This document shows positions 20,888 through 35,807 of a stretch of DNA of 64,000 bases, one piece after another. The translations under genes were made by a program, and so were the position numbers. Source of the DNA: Chalara sp. BL73 (lineage: Eukaryota > Ascomycota > Leotiomycetes > Helotiales); NCBI GenBank assembly GCA_918026815.1, contig CAKJVC010000208.1, forward strand, positions 124,001-188,000. Direction: 5' to 3'. The notes beneath the pieces are model-generated. The model had not been told where the DNA came from. It was given only the letters and a program-made list of their open reading frames with translations, and made no database searches. The stretch's first letter is position 1; each line of letters opens with the position of its first letter.

Positions 20888-23800
20888 ATGGCTCTGAACG
20901 GCATCATGTCTCAAGAGGACTTTGCGCCTGTCCTTTTAGCCATGAAGACCATGCGTGATGGCCAGAGGGAGCAGAAACAAGCTGCGAATAAGTTTCTGCA
21001 GGAGTTCCAAAAATCGGTAGGTGGTCAAAGCCCCCCCTCATAGAATATAATAGAGCTCACCAAATCCACAGCCGGAGGCTTGGAAGGTTACAATTGGCAT
21101 CTTACAATCGCAAGCAGATGCCGAAGTCAAGTTGTTTGCAGCTACAACATTACGAGGAAAGGTACAACATTCTTAAAGCTTCCAACGCCACTTTGGCTGA
21201 CGCGAAATAGATTACCTATGATATCCAGCAGATACCTGCCGAAGCACTACCGTCACTTCGAAATCAATTATTAGAGCTTCTCAAAACATCTGCGACGGGA
21301 CCGCGCCCGATCAGAATCCAATTATGCGTCTGCTTGGCCAATCTAGCAATTCAAATGACGGCGTGGAAAGATGTGGTACAAATGGTTGTCACGACATTAG
21401 GCAATGATGCGGATAGTCATGCCTGTATTCTGGATTTTCTCAAAGTTCTCCCCGAAGAAGTCACTGAGGGGCGCAGAATGAATTTAGCAGTATGTGGACC
21501 GAAATGCACCATTCCAACGAACATCCCGATCGATCTTGGCTCGGCGAGGTTGTAGCAGAATCACATCTAATGCGTCATATTAGGAAGAAGAGTTATCTCA
21601 GAGGACCCAGGAATTGTTGACAGATAACGCTGGCAGTGTTGTACAACTTCTAGTCAGCTATGCACAATCGTCAGGTGCGTTGGGTCCATTATCTCAGAAG
21701 AATTTTGCTTACGGTCTATTAGACTCAGCGGCCACAAATCCACAACTTCTAGAAGTTATAACATCTTGGCTACGAGAAGTTCCAGTTGCAGATGTAGTCA
21801 ACTCGCCTCTTTTAGGCCTTGTTTTCAAAGCCTTGGACAGTGATAGGTCCTTTGAAGCTGCCACCGACTGTCTGTGTGCAATTTTCAGAGAAACTCGTGA
21901 TGTGGACGATAATCTAGCTACCATTCAGGTTTTGCTCCCTCAGGTCATTGCCCAGCGGCCGCGCATTGGGCAAGCAGCAGAGCAGGAGGATACAGAGGTT
22001 TTGAAGGGCATCACTCGTGTCTTTGCGGAGGCAGGAGAAGCTTGGGTGATTCTGATTGCGCGTGAAGCTACAACACTTCGGCCACTTGTAGAAGCAATTC
22101 TAGAATGTGCCGCGAGAGATGTCGACAGAGATACCATTGGATTGACGTTCAATTTCTGGTATGAACTGAAACTATATCTCATCATGGAAAGATACATACA
22201 ATCCCGTGTTCAATATGTTGATGTCTACTCAAGCCTTGTGGACATTATCATGAACAAACTTGAGTATCCATCCTCAGAGACCTCAAATGACCTAGACCTG
22301 TTTGATGGTGATAAGGAGGCAGAGGAGAAATTCCGAGAGTTCAGGCACCATATGGGCGATGTACTCAAAGACTCTTGCGAGATCATGGGAGCTACTCCTT
22401 GTTTAACAAAGGTACTGGATAGAATCAAACTATGGATGACTTCCTACGCTACCCAGGCGACCGAAAAGTCGGTACCACACTGGCAACAGCTCGAGGCCCC
22501 TATCTTCAGTATACGAGCGATCGGCAAATCAGTCGACCAAGATGAAGATATTATACTACCACAAATCATTCCTTTGCTTGTCCAGATCCCAAGTCATGCA
22601 AAGCTACGCTATGCCACGATCTTGGCTTTAGGTCGCTACACTGAGTGGACCTCTAAACATCCGGAATATCTAGGACAGCAATTTACGTATATTGCATCAT
22701 CTTTCGGAGATCAATCTCAGGATATCTTGCAAGCAGCTGCTCTTGCTATGAAGTATTTCTGCGAGGATTGCAAGCATCAACTGGGTGGTCAAATTTTGGA
22801 GATGCAGTCATTCTATGATCAGAATCTCGACAGATTAGACCAAAAGAGTAAAGAGGAGTTGACGGAGGGCGTCTCAATTGTACTGGGCGAACAAAGGCCG
22901 GATCAGATATACAAGCTTTTGAAGCTCTACGTGGACCCACTGATGGCACGCTTGATGGCCATGGCCAATTCAGCTGCCAACGAGACAGGCCATGAAGGAA
23001 AATTGGCAATCGCTGGTATTTCCCATGCTCATTCTCCCATAATATCTACTGACGCCTTCGAAGATCACCTAGGATTAATTAGTATTTTCATCAAGTTCGT
23101 CCAGCCGTATGTCGAGCCAGGGCAAGAAAACCCGGCAGTAAAATACTGTCAAGAAATCTTCCCCTTTCTGTCGAAAATCCTGGATACCTTCATCAACTCT
23201 GTTCCAGTTTGTGAGCGGATTTGCAAAATGTGGCGATATATGATTGTCTCATATCGCACTGCTGCATTGCCCCTATTAGATGGTCCCCAAGGCATGGCTA
23301 ATAAACTCGCTACTGGGTTTGAGGGCTCAAAACAAGGCTGCTTCCTCTGGGCCACATGTCCTATCCTTCGGGAGTTTTCTGAAGATCGTGAGCATGTTGA
23401 TGAACAGACCATTGCAGCTATTTATGCATTCTTTGAGCAACAAGCGAGGACGACCTTGCGAATAATGAGCAGCTTGCCACCAGCGGACGTCCCTGATGTT
23501 ATCGAAGACTTCTACCGTTTAGTCATAGATGCCCTGTAAGTATGCTTGCAAAGCTATCTTTCCACAGTGCCTTCTATTCAAATGCCGCTAAGACGTGCAT
23601 ATGCCACATTGCTGACTTTCACCAGGCTTTACTTCACACAGAAGCTAGCTGAGTCAGAATTATTTGCACCAATCTTCGAAGCAGCAGTCGCAGCTCTAGC
23701 TTTGGAACAGTATGGACCGCTGTCGATGACCCTACATTATATCAGAGATGTGATCGCCTATGCTGGGAATAACCCACCACAATCTAGTGATACTCCCAAC

Positions 23801-24190
23801 GCACCGACGATCCAGCATGCTGTTCAACAGCTTTTGTTAGCCAGTGGAGAACGACTTGTCAGCAACATTATGGTCGGCATGATGATAACCTTCCCCGATG
23901 ATGTCTTTGCAGATGGAAGCGGAGCGCTTCTGGGTCTTTTTGAGATTCTCCCACAAGAAACAACAACTTGGGTTGACAAGACTGTCAGATTACTGCCAGC
24001 AGGGACTGTCAGCGAAGTGCAAATTGACAAGTTGCTGGCGAATATCCGAGTCTGCTTAGCTAGCAGAGATGATTCGAAACGAGTCCGACGCTTACTTCAG
24101 GACTTTACCAACAGTTATCGTCGAAGAAACATCGCGCCTAGAGATGGGCTGGGTGATCTGGCCGCGACGAGGTTCCGCTGGGGCGGCTGA
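20888..24190 (+). CDS. MTR10: Karyopherin, mRNA transport regulator MTR10 (transportin-SR type)
   Basis: Importin-beta family receptor of the Mtr10/transportin-3 type, which imports SR-like RNA-binding proteins and in yeast affects mRNA and tRNA traffic. Five exons, 20888-21016, 21072-21161, 21211-21489, 21584-23535 and 23626-24190, give 1004 residues. The N-terminal HEAT repeats include the importin-beta N-terminal motif (NKFLQEFQKS, PEAW, AATTLRGK). The C-terminal block has NNPPQSSD, MMITFPDDVFADGSG and the final helix DFTNSYRRRNIAPRDGLG. The last intron (90 bp) is a multiple of three but contains a TAA formed by its own donor, so it must be spliced; the join restores DALLYFTQKLAES. Length is slightly above the yeast protein. 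Confidence 0.93.
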
Positions 24191-25854
24191 ATGGCCATGC
24201 TAGCTTTGTTTATAGATTTATTGTTGATTGCATGGCATAGCGAGGGTCGGGTGATGGGATCGAGGCATTGAGCACTGTTTGCAGCAGACATCTGAAGAGA
24301 GATATGGCATATATGAGGCCATATAGGCGCATAGAGCATAGGAGATAATATGACCTTTGGAAGGTAGGTTATTGGGGAGGGATTATCGAGTACATGGGTG
24401 AGCAGGTATAGAGCAGTGCAACTGAGAATGTGGAATCACCTTGCAACCATAAACTTGATTTCTCACCGTCATCTTTTGGTTATGTAGATTTTGATGTGAA
24501 CCTTTTCTGTGAGAATTATGAATTTTGCCACCGTAGGACTGATATCATGAAGCTCTACCCCGACTGAACCATTCATGTGACCCAGAGAATCTTGTATGGC
24601 TCTCCATCACACCCACCGTGATTGTTCTAGACACAGGGGGCGATAGTACTATGATGTATGTGAATTGCGATGCAGATAAAGTTCTCACATCTCTCAGCTC
24701 CGCGGGCATTCCCCTCACTGTTCTCTTCAGCTCCTGTGAAAACGATAGGGCATGTTTTCGATGCAGGCACTCGGGACAGTTCGTCAGCCTTCAGCCCTGC
24801 TAATCTGTGCAACACGCCGAAATAGCAATTCTACGGATATCTAGAAGCCTATATTTTTTTCGAAAGTTTACGATGCCTCCAGGCTGTATACAAGTCACGC
24901 TTCCCTTGCCACTTGGTCTCACCGAGGCCCAAGGCGTGTGCAAACAGCAAGGGCACGGCCTGTGGCCATGCTACCTTATCTTCCGACCGTTGCGTGATAC
25001 ATGTATTCGTGGATCCTAGGCGGTGCAGTAGGTTACGTGCAGTATCTGGTGTGGACCCAGATGTAACACCGATTGTGCCAAGTCGACTTGAATGCTGGAG
25101 GATCGGCTCTTCCACGATCCTCTTTCGATGGGCATGCTTGACTTTGAAATGCTTGATTTTGGAGATGCATACGTACACTCTCTATGCGATTATCTATAGG
25201 TTGACTTGATATGGCGTTTCAAGGCCGAGCCCTTGACCAATTTGGCATCTTAATTGGTCTTCTGAAAGGTTAAGGTTCAAGACGTGGCCGTCGGTCACGG
25301 CCATGGAACCTCAATCCCCATCCGCAGGACGGAAGCCTTGCCTGTTCTTACAGGAATTATGGAGAGATTGTATGGGGGAATTGGGGTTTCAGGACGCCAC
25401 GGAATAGCATCATTGTGGGACCTCGGATTATTAGGCCGGTGCACGATGCGGTCATCCTGCGAGTGCTGACCTGCGACTGGGTTCCATTCCCGAAGCATCG
25501 AGTGGCTTTTATCGAGGCGATGTACTATCAGCTCTGCGAAAGCTAAAGCTAAAAGAAAGCACGTCTGTAACCCTAGCTATCTTATGTTCCGTCCGAAGCA
25601 GCACACCTTGCTACTTGTCAGCATGCGGAAGAATTCCCCTTCCACCCCGATGATTGCTTTTTGCGACAGGCACATTTATTGTTGACTCAAGCTTGATGAA
25701 GGCTGGTACTGCGGATTAGGATGAGGACGGGATGCTTTCCCTCCCGCCAAGGCAACAAACAGTCAACGGCATGGACATGGGTGGCGGTTGTGGTTGCGGT
25801 ACCTGACGAGGCAGGTGAATCAAAGGCATAAAAAGACACTACCGGTATCTTCCA

Positions 25855-25920
25855 TGTGTGTATGTGTGTATGTATATGTATATGTGTGTGATTGTGGGTG
25901 TGTCTATGTGGATGTGTGGA
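25855..25920. repeat. Imperfect GT/AT microsatellite
   Basis: A run of TGTG and TATG units interrupted by single changes, on the plus strand. It lies about 0.8 kb before the protease start. No coding role. Confidence 0.8.
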
Positions 25921-26354
25921 TGCGAGGATATAGCCTCGAATCATCCATGTGGCACCCAGTCAAAAACAACCATTTCTTTGTGGTCTCGTCTCTCAGGTCC
26001 AGGGAGGTAGCCATTCGTAAAAAAGGTCAATAGCATCGCAAATTCATATCATTGGTCTAGTGACCCGGTGCGACTCTCTGTCCATCCCATTATCGTTCAT
26101 GCTATCGGCATTTGTTTTTTGATTTGGCCTTGATTTATACTTTTTGTTTTGGCTTCAGGATATAATTGTCTGTGAGCGTCTGTGACTGCCTTTTGTTTTT
26201 GGCTGCTGCTACTGCTATCACTACTATTGCTGCTGCTTTATTATCTTATTTGCATGACCCATTTGCCATTTTGTGAGTCTGGATGCGCTGCCCGCGATCT
26301 GAGCAGGAAAGAGGCGCCTCAGCTGAACCGAGTATCATATAGTAAGACAGGCAG

Positions 26355-26445
26355 ATCCCCCTCTCCCCCTCTCCCCTCTCACCCCTTCCTCTTTGTCATC
26401 TGTATCCAGCCAGCCTTCTTCGTACTCTGTCTCTTTTTTTTCCTA
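26355..26445 (+). promoter_or_regulatory. Pyrimidine-rich tract before the protease gene
   Basis: Nearly uninterrupted C and T runs on the coding strand, including several CCCCTCTC units and a T-octamer. CT-rich tracts near the transcription start are common in well-expressed filamentous fungal genes; whether this one works so is inference. Confidence 0.4.
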
Positions 26446-26727
26446 CATAAACCCCCGTCATGATCCTCTCCCGTAGCCTCAACTTCAACTTCTTCTTTCC
26501 CACCAAACTTCCTACTTCTCATCCATCCTTAGTCCTACGTCCACTTACCTCCAGCCTCAACAACACATACCAAAGATCATATTCAAGTACGCCTGTTCCT
26601 TCCCTACTGCAGTATATTTGTCGTCTTATCATCCATTCATATATCTTCACCCATTCGCATATCTCGCCAAGTCATATTCGCTGACGACCATCTCCTAGGC
26701 AAACGAAAACAATACTTACCACCAATC

Positions 26728-28573
<1,846 letters not shown>

Positions 28574-28966
28574 TCTGCCTTTCTTTAACTTGTATCCTGT
28601 GGCTTGTGGCGCGTAGTTTATAGCCTGACCTTTGCAGAATGAATTACCCGTGACATTGCACAGTCCAGATCGAGAGGGAACTATTAATTATTTACTGTGC
28701 TGTCAATCCGCGCATTGCCTACCTTGAAATTATGTGAATCCAAAGGAATTATTTTACATGAAATGGAAGTAGCGTCAACAAGATAGATTGTACTCTCTCC
28801 ACGGGGTATAATTGCTACCGGCCTCGAAACTAAACTGCCTTCCTTTTCCTTCCAGCCCTGCCCATTATTAAATCCCACCCATCCAAAATTTTTCCAGTTC
28901 ATATTCCATATTTACAAACAGCGATCTACAACGCCGTCTCTCTTTCTCCACTGGCCCTCCTTATAT
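28574..28966. other. Convergent 3' region
   Basis: 393 bp between the protease stop and the stop of the minus-strand gene. No coding signal; both 3' UTRs are expected here. Confidence 0.55.
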
Positions 28967-30630
28967 TTAAAAAGCAACACCAACGCTGTTCCGCCCAGGC
29001 ACATACACAGGTCTGACCAACCACTTCTCACCCATTCCCGACTCAACCTGCTTCTCGCCAAATGTCATCGTCCTCTCGAGTTCCAGGCTCTTCTCCTCAC
29101 CTCTCCTTGCTCCGACAGTCAAAGAACGCTCGGAATCCATCGACGACATCCGCATCTCCATTTCCTTCTCGGCGAGCTTGGAGCCAGGCTCGATGAACGG
29201 GTCGCTGGTATAAGTTTTCCCGGGGGAGGAATAGGGAGACCAGCTGGTTGTTGTTGGTGGGGCGGCGGGGTCTTCTTCCATCTCCGAGGTGGTGCTGCTG
29301 GGCCTGCTAGTCATGGAGCTGGTAGACGAGGCCCTCCTCATTTCCTGTGGGAGGACGCATTGGTAGAATCCCTCGCGAGATGTGAGCGCTTTTGGCGTGT
29401 TCGTTATTGAGCTGAGGGAGTTGTTGCGGGAGCGGGAGGTGGAAGAGGAGAGCCAGTTTGAGATGCGGGAGAATGACTTTTTGCGTTTTAGTGTTGGGTG
29501 CTGGGTGTTTTGTAGGACGAGCGGGAGAGGTGGTGGCGGCGGCAACTCTCTGTTTAGGAGGTTGTTTGGGTGGCTAGGATGGGAAGACGCTGAGGAGGTT
29601 ATGGTGGTAGTCTGCTGGGAGATGGCGGAGGAGGTGATGGGGTGCGACGTGAATGCTGCCGAGGCTTCGGTGAAGGATTTCAGACGGCTGGGGATTAGCA
29701 CAGGGCGTGATGGTGCGGTTTGCGGTCGGGTTTCTGGGGTTGGTGAGGGGGTATTGATGCGAGCGGCGAATGAAGGTGGGATTTGTAACGCTGGCATGGG
29801 TTCTGTAAAATGTCAGGGAGATGCTATAACAATATAGAAGGAAATGAAAACGTACCATTCGATTCCTCATAAACACTGCGAGCGCTTGTTCTCCGATCTA
29901 CCGTCGTAGCCCGACTCACAGGCCGGCTATTGAAGTATACACTCTGTCTCTCCTCGATCGTCTCCTCGATATCCTTTAGCCTCTGCTCGAGCTCGTATTT
30001 CTCATGCAATATGCTTTTTACGCGTTCATATGCAGGCGGTGCCGTAGAAGCTCTGAGTCTCGCAGGTTTCGGCGCCTGTGGTAATTCTGCTTCTAGAGCG
30101 GCGAGTAGTTGATCGGCAGTCAGGGACTCCGGACGAGTGTTGTTAAGAGCATATGATGAGGATCCAGAGCTTGAACGCACGGGTTTCCTAGGTATTCTGA
30201 AAGATAGGGAACTACCGCTCCTCGAGTGAGTATATGCTGTTGGTGGGTATGGCAATTCTTCATCCTCATCTGGGAACCCAACATCCTCAGGTTTGAAATA
30301 CGGCAAGATAGGCGAGATTTGTGCCTGTCCTGGAATATAAATACTGAGCTCTAGAGGACGGAAATATTCGGTGCGTCTAGGCTGATAAGAGTCTTCTAAA
30401 TGCCGGAACTCTTGCGGGTAGCCGATGGATAGCTTTTGCGTGTGCGGCCTGCCGCTGTGGAAGTGATCGAACGAGTCTTTTCTTCGTCTTCTCACAGAGA
30501 AGTTTGAGGTCCCGCGACTTGATGCGCGGGACGCGAAGGTTCGCCCACGTTCAATCCAATCATGACTTCGTGATTGCCGTTCTGCAACGGGTGCTGGAAT
30601 GAGTCGAGGCTGGCTGTGCTCGATTCTCAT
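28967..30630 (-). CDS. Uncharacterised low-complexity fungal protein
   Basis: Two exons on the minus strand, 30630-29856 and 29802-28967, join in phase 1 through a 53-bp intron with a GTACGT donor and a CTGAC branch site, giving 536 residues. I do not recognise the family. The N-terminal half is arginine- and serine-rich and includes PLELSIYIPGQAQISPILPYF, which looks conserved. Residues about 215-245 form a short charged coiled coil (HEKYELEQRLKDIEETIEER). The second half is serine-, threonine- and proline-rich, with a proline run (ELPPPPPLPL) and a basic patch (KRKKSFSRISNWLSSS) that resembles a phosphorylation or membrane-association site. No membrane segment or signal peptide. Coding status is supported by the matching frame across the intron and by length, not by a domain. 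Confidence 0.7.
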
Positions 30631-31680
30631 GGGCTTCTCAACTTGTGGTTTGTTAGATTCGACTCACTAGATTCTAAGTTGACTTGGGCAAAAATAGGGG
30701 CGCACCACGGAAGGGAAGCTCATCTTGGGATCTAGCAACTCGGGGAATAACGCAGCAGTTTATCGACGAGTGCAGCCACTTCGTATAAGCATCATCGAGA
30801 AACCCGCTCAAGAGCTTCATATCCACGACTTCATTCCGTCACTTGAGAGCACAACGCGAACAAGCACACAAAAGCACGAGATGGGAGGAAGAACACCAAA
30901 GGTAATAAAGTCTACAGCTCAAATAACTATCGAAAAGCCGGAAACATTACGTGACCCGCCTCCCTGCAAACAGGTGCACTCAATTCGCCGCCGTTCGAAT
31001 GAAAGGGTCGCGCATCTTATTCGATGCGCCGGTCAGATCAATACCAGAATCTGGTTTGCCAATCATTGTGCTGTAGTGTGAAAATGGTGTGTAGAGACAG
31101 CGGCTATGGATCTAGATTGAGAGGTTGACGGGTCAAGTTGAGGATGCTTGGCTTTTCATGGAATAAGCGGATGCTGTGAGATGATTGGCGAGGGGCGACC
31201 CGACTGGCGGTTATGAGGTGCCACTTGTCCCAAATCGAGAGCTCGCACGTTGGCAATACTATCGCCCAATAATGCAACTCTGCGGGTGAGTGATGAAGAA
31301 AGTCTGAAGCGCAGATCAAATGACAGAAATAGATGGCAATACTGTATCCGGTTCTACTACCGTGGCATTCGGTCGGGAAGGATCAAACATTGCAAGTAAA
31401 ACAAACAGGATGTAAGGTAGATACTAGCAGAGAAAACATTGGCTCTCGATTGACTGGACGAAAGTCACCGAAACATCTGATGAGCCACCCATGGAATGAA
31501 CACACCCATCCTAATCTTTAGTAATTGGCATTTTCTAGAACTACACAAGAGAATTAAGGGAAAGCATCAACGGCCTCAAGATTCTTTAATACATTTGACG
31601 CCGCTTGGTGCGAAACTGACGCCTCAAGAACTCTCCCTTGAATGAACCCCCCCAACGCCAGCCCGATTATACTAAACACA
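30631..31680. other. Intergenic
   Basis: About 1 kb. An open frame of 118 codons at 30725-31081 starts near the divergent gene, but it has no motif, and its second half reads like random sequence. I leave it uncalled. The rest shows nothing. Confidence 0.5.
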
Positions 31681-33876
31681 TCAAATATCGTAACTCTTGA
31701 TCGGTCCCTCAGCACTTAAAGGTAGCACACTTCCTGCTGCCGGGGTCGCCCCGTGAAATGTCATCTGCTCTGTGCTGGCCATGACATCTTGAGCCATCTT
31801 GATGCCCTGGTCACCACCAGTCAGAGCTGCTGTCCTTAGGCCTTCCTGTACGTCTCTGACACGCTTCTTGAAGGCGAGCCGGTCGAGGAATAATTGTTGG
31901 TGGCCTCGTTCGAGCTCACGTCTCTCCGCTTGTACAATCTCCTCCATTTCCTCAAATTGCTTGAGCTTGAGGTCTAGCTTCACCATCGTTGTATTGACCG
32001 CTGCAGAGACAAGTCGCGTCATTTCTCGTTCCTCATGAGAAGCCAACGCACCAGCTCTGGCCGCAATAGTCGCAAGAGGGACCGAAGTCAAAGCACTTGT
32101 GGTGGACTGTGTAGTTGTGGTGGTTGTTGTAGTGGTGATCGTCTCTTGTCGAACATCGATATCCATAGAATCACTAGCCTCTTCTTTCTCTTGGCCCTTT
32201 TCAGCCTTTGGCTTTTCTATTTGGTCCCGCAAGCTCTGCTTCATGGCATCCACCGACCTGTTTGCAGCAGCAGCGACGACACTTGGCTCGCTAAGGCCAG
32301 CAAGGAACCCAATGACTGACATGACAGGGTTGTCGACTTGACTGAATGGTAATAGACCTGACTGTGAACCTAGCATACTTATTCCCATAGATTTATTTAC
32401 AGGCTCTGCGTCAAGGTACTTGTCGTCGATCTCAAATTGCAAGAATTTGATGACACACTCCTCCTTGGTGCGTGTCTGAACATACTCCGCAACTTCCTCC
32501 CAATTCTCATCGTAACGTTCCATTGCCTCGAGAAGTCGGAGGATTTCGCCGTCGCTCCAGGGTGCGTCTCGATCAGGAACCGCAGAGTATGTCGGGTTCT
32601 CGATCTTGGTATAGTGAACCTGCTGGTGATTTCCTGGCATCCGTCCTTCAGCGAAGCAGTTTGGACACAGGTCATATTTGACTTTATTAGCAGCTGTGTT
32701 TGATTCAACCGTATGTGAGTTGTGATAGTGCACCCGAGTACAGTCAATTCCACATGAGAAGCAATGAATCTTGGATATTGCAGGCTTCGCTAAGTCCTCA
32801 ATAGCCTTTGTAGCCCCGTTTGAAGTGCCGTTTGTGCTCGAGGGGTCGCCGTTGGCTTCCTTCTCCCCAGACTTGTTGAGTTTTGTCTCTCGCGCCGTTG
32901 GCTCGTACACATTCCGACCAACCTCCAGATTCAAGTCTGCCTTCACCACGGATCCGGCTGCAGCTTTGGAATCTGTATCCGCGCTTTTCTTTCCTTCAAT
33001 GATTAATGGATCTGCAGCTGGCTGGAATGGCTGGAGACCACGTGGAGTGTCACAAATGACCTTGAAATGCCCTGTGAACGGCGCGCCAACAGCGGACGGC
33101 CGTTGTTCTGCATCAACCTATTTCAATTTAGTACAGTTTTATTATATTCACTGGAAGAAAAAGTCATATACCTGATAATTAATAAGTCCCCATTGCTCAA
33201 GGAAAGCGTGAACGCGCATGATGGCGCAAACATCACCAGCTAAATTTCTGCGACACGCGGTAACTGTGAGGTATTCTATAGGATTAAGACGGTATGTGTT
33301 GATCATGAAATCTCTGTAGTCTTTGTAGATGGCCGGGGTCTTGCTTCGATTCCGACTGTTGAAAAATTCGGGAAGTGCTTTCTGTTCGATTTTGTTGATC
33401 CTATGCATATCGAACCAGGTGCTGTAACTGGGGAGAATGATGGAGTGTGTCTGAGAGATGAGGTGTTCGCGCGCTGCGGATTCGATGGATGCTTTTGTCT
33501 TTTCTACTTGATCGGTTGTCCCATTTTCTAGACCTTCGCCTTCTGCATTCGGGCCATCTTGAGCATCTGCCATCTCTTCGTCCTTAATGTCTGCTGCTTC
33601 AGGGAGAGGCGCATCCGGCGCGTCAAGAGGATTGTCTGAAACAGGCGCTGCAGCTTTCTTGACTGGCGAATTCGATCCAGCAGTGTCTGAATTTTAATGA
33701 AATTAGCAGCTTACTTTGCGGAAATGGAACCAGGTCTACGTACTTGCACTTTCCTGTCCTTCTCCCTGAGCTGAAGGTGAGTCTTCCTCTTGCAATGGAG
33801 GTTGGGCGAGAATGGAATTGCTACCTGGTGTAGCACCTGCTCCATCAGAGCCAAAGTTGATCGAGTCGTCCTCCAT
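31681..33876 (-). CDS. SWI3/RSC8-type chromatin remodelling subunit (SWIRM, zinc finger, SANT)
   Basis: Scaffold subunit shared by SWI/SNF- or RSC-type nucleosome remodellers (Swi3/Rsc8/SMARCC family), acting in the nucleus. Three exons on the minus strand, 33876-33744, 33686-33172 and 33117-31681, give 694 residues. An acidic N-terminus precedes the SWIRM domain ([17 protein letters not shown], then [14 protein letters not shown] and [18 protein letters not shown]). A ZZ-like zinc finger follows ([17 protein letters not shown], then [12 protein letters not shown]). The SANT domain is next ([20 protein letters not shown]). The C-terminal third has a polythreonine stretch and a long coiled coil ([20 protein letters not shown]) used for dimerisation in the family. 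Which of the paralogous complexes it serves cannot be told from sequence. Confidence 0.94.
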
Positions 33877-34655
33877 ATTATGAGGTTTTGCGATATTCTA
33901 CAATTCTCGTTGTCGCAAAGATGCTAGTTCCCCGTACTTTTTCTTAAAATTGCGCGGACTTGAAGAGGCGTGCAAAATTCATCAAAAAGTAATGACTGCA
34001 CAATAAATATACCTCAGAATGACCTTAACCGTCCTGGATGGCTTTATTTATTATCTGCGTTGATGTTTCAGCCGATTCTGGCGCGATCGTTTGGCTGTTC
34101 TGATGAATCTGGAAGCTTAGGTTGCTGGTTCCAAAACTCGCGATCATTCGTGTTTGATGCCTTATAACTTTAAGGCATAAACAATGGCAACAAAAGCAGA
34201 TTCAAGCCAATGACATCGTATAACTCGTCAGTAACAGTTAGCCTCAATTAGCGTTATGGCTTTATTACAATGTATCTGCTTTTACAATACAGTACCACTG
34301 CGTCTCAAACTGAATAATGGCCCTAAGAGAGACTTATATGTGGTGTTAATCCCTTTCCTTACAATCTTAAAATAGTGACAAGGGAAAAAACGTTTAAAAT
34401 CTAGACAGAAACAAATACAGTTTGTTTTTGGATAATCAGATACGTTATTATAGAATAGGGAAAGGATCTATCCTACATGCTCTGTCTTTGTTTTTGTTTA
34501 ATCAAAAGCTTGTGCGTACAGGCACGTACATATTCCAAGTTGAGGCTCTCCTTGAACCGGGTAATTCCCGTACCTCGGATAACCGATCCCGGAGCCGCTT
34601 CTAGGCTTAACTATATCCCACCTCCAATAATGCATCAACCTCCTCAACAGTAACA
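33877..34655. promoter_or_regulatory. Divergent SWI3-like/ETFA intergenic region
   Basis: 779 bp between divergent start codons, AT-rich in the middle, without a supported gene. Two short open frames (33970-34167 and 34422-34604) have no recognisable content. Promoters of both flanking genes should be here. Confidence 0.45.
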
Positions 34656-35758
34656 ATGATTTCAAGGACAAGTCACACAGTCCTCCGCCAGGCGCGGACG
34701 CAAATACGAGCAAGAACAGGCTCCACACCAGTTGGTTCTCTCTCAGCTCTTGCGCGACTATTATCCTCCCTCGCAGTTCTCGAACAAAAGGATGGAAAAC
34801 TGAGCCATGGCTCGCTAGGAGCTATTACTGCCGCGCAAAAGCTGGGAGGGCCAATCACAGCCTTCCTGGCTGGCAGTAGCATAAAAGGTGTGGCAGAAGA
34901 AGCAGCGAAGGTAGCAGGAATCGAGAAAGTGATATCGGTTGATAATGCTGCTTATGATAAGGTACCCCAAGATCTTCTCTTCACGGTTCCTTGTGGGAAT
35001 GCTAACGAACTCAGGGATTGCCAGAGAGCTATGCACCTCTGCTGCTAGAGAATATCAAGAGAGGAGGTTTCACTCACATCATTGCCGGCCACACAGCATT
35101 CGGCAAGAATCTCATGCCCAGGGTGGCTGCACTCTTAGATGTACAGCAAATTTCAGACATAACAGCGATTGAGGACGAGAAGACATTTGTGAGACCTATC
35201 TATGCTGGAAACGCCATTGCCACTGTTGAATCTTCGGATGATATCAAGATTATCACAATTAGAGGGACCGCATTCGCGCCTGCGGCTGCTGAGGGTGGTT
35301 CGGCATCCATTGAAACTGGGGAGGACCCCAAGGCTGAGAGTAAGACGGAGTGGTTGTCTGAGGATCTCGCAAAGTCTGATAGACCGGACCTAGCCACGGC
35401 TGAAAGGGTAGTTTCCGGTGGCCGAGGTTTGAAGTCGAAGGAAGAGTTCGACAAGGTCATGCTGCCACTGGCTGACGCTCTCGGAGCTGCGGTTGGTGCA
35501 AGCAGAGCGGCTGTTGATTCTGGATATGCGGATAATAGCCTGCAGGTTGGGCAGACTGGAAAGGTGGTAGCTCCCCAGCTGTACTTGTGTGCAGGTATTT
35601 CTGGTGCCATTCAGCATTTAGCAGGAATGAAAGACTCAAAGGTAATTGCAGCGATCAACAAGGATCCTGATGCACCAATTTTCCAGGTTGCGGATGTGGG
35701 ATTAGTAGGAGATTTGTTCGAGAAGGTTCCTGAGCTCACAGAGAAGCTCAAGGCTTAA
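34656..35758 (+). CDS. ETFA: Electron transfer flavoprotein alpha subunit, mitochondrial
   Basis: Alpha subunit of the matrix ETF heterodimer, which carries electrons from acyl-CoA and other dehydrogenases to ETF-ubiquinone oxidoreductase. Two exons, 34656-34961 and 35015-35758, 349 residues. The N-terminus is a basic mitochondrial presequence ([20 protein letters not shown]). The N-terminal domain continues through [11 protein letters not shown]. After the 53-bp intron comes [11 protein letters not shown] and [19 protein letters not shown]. The FAD domain holds [43 protein letters not shown] and [16 protein letters not shown], all diagnostic for ETF-alpha. The gene is convergent with ARH1, with 49 bp between the stop codons. 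Confidence 0.96.
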
Positions 35759-35807
35759 ATTAAGTACGGTGATTTGTATATATACATGATGTTATGATTT
35801 ACAGCCA

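Larger units (their letters stand above)
24191..26727. other. Long intergenic region upstream of the M4 protease
   Basis: About 2.5 kb with no supported gene. The left part is the MTR10 3' UTR and unstructured sequence. The right part contains a GT/AT microsatellite, CTG-type triplet runs near 26200-26240 and a long pyrimidine-rich tract, followed by a leader without a good upstream ATG. It looks like promoter plus a long 5' UTR for the protease gene. Confidence 0.5.

Noticed and set aside
23546..24190. A separate gene starting at 23546 downstream of MTR10
   Set aside because: Splicing of the 90-bp intron joins this segment to MTR10, and its sequence is the conserved karyopherin C-terminus.
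30725..31081. 118-codon open frame near the divergent start of the low-complexity protein gene
   Set aside because: No domain, composition unlike the neighbours, and no supporting splice or start context.
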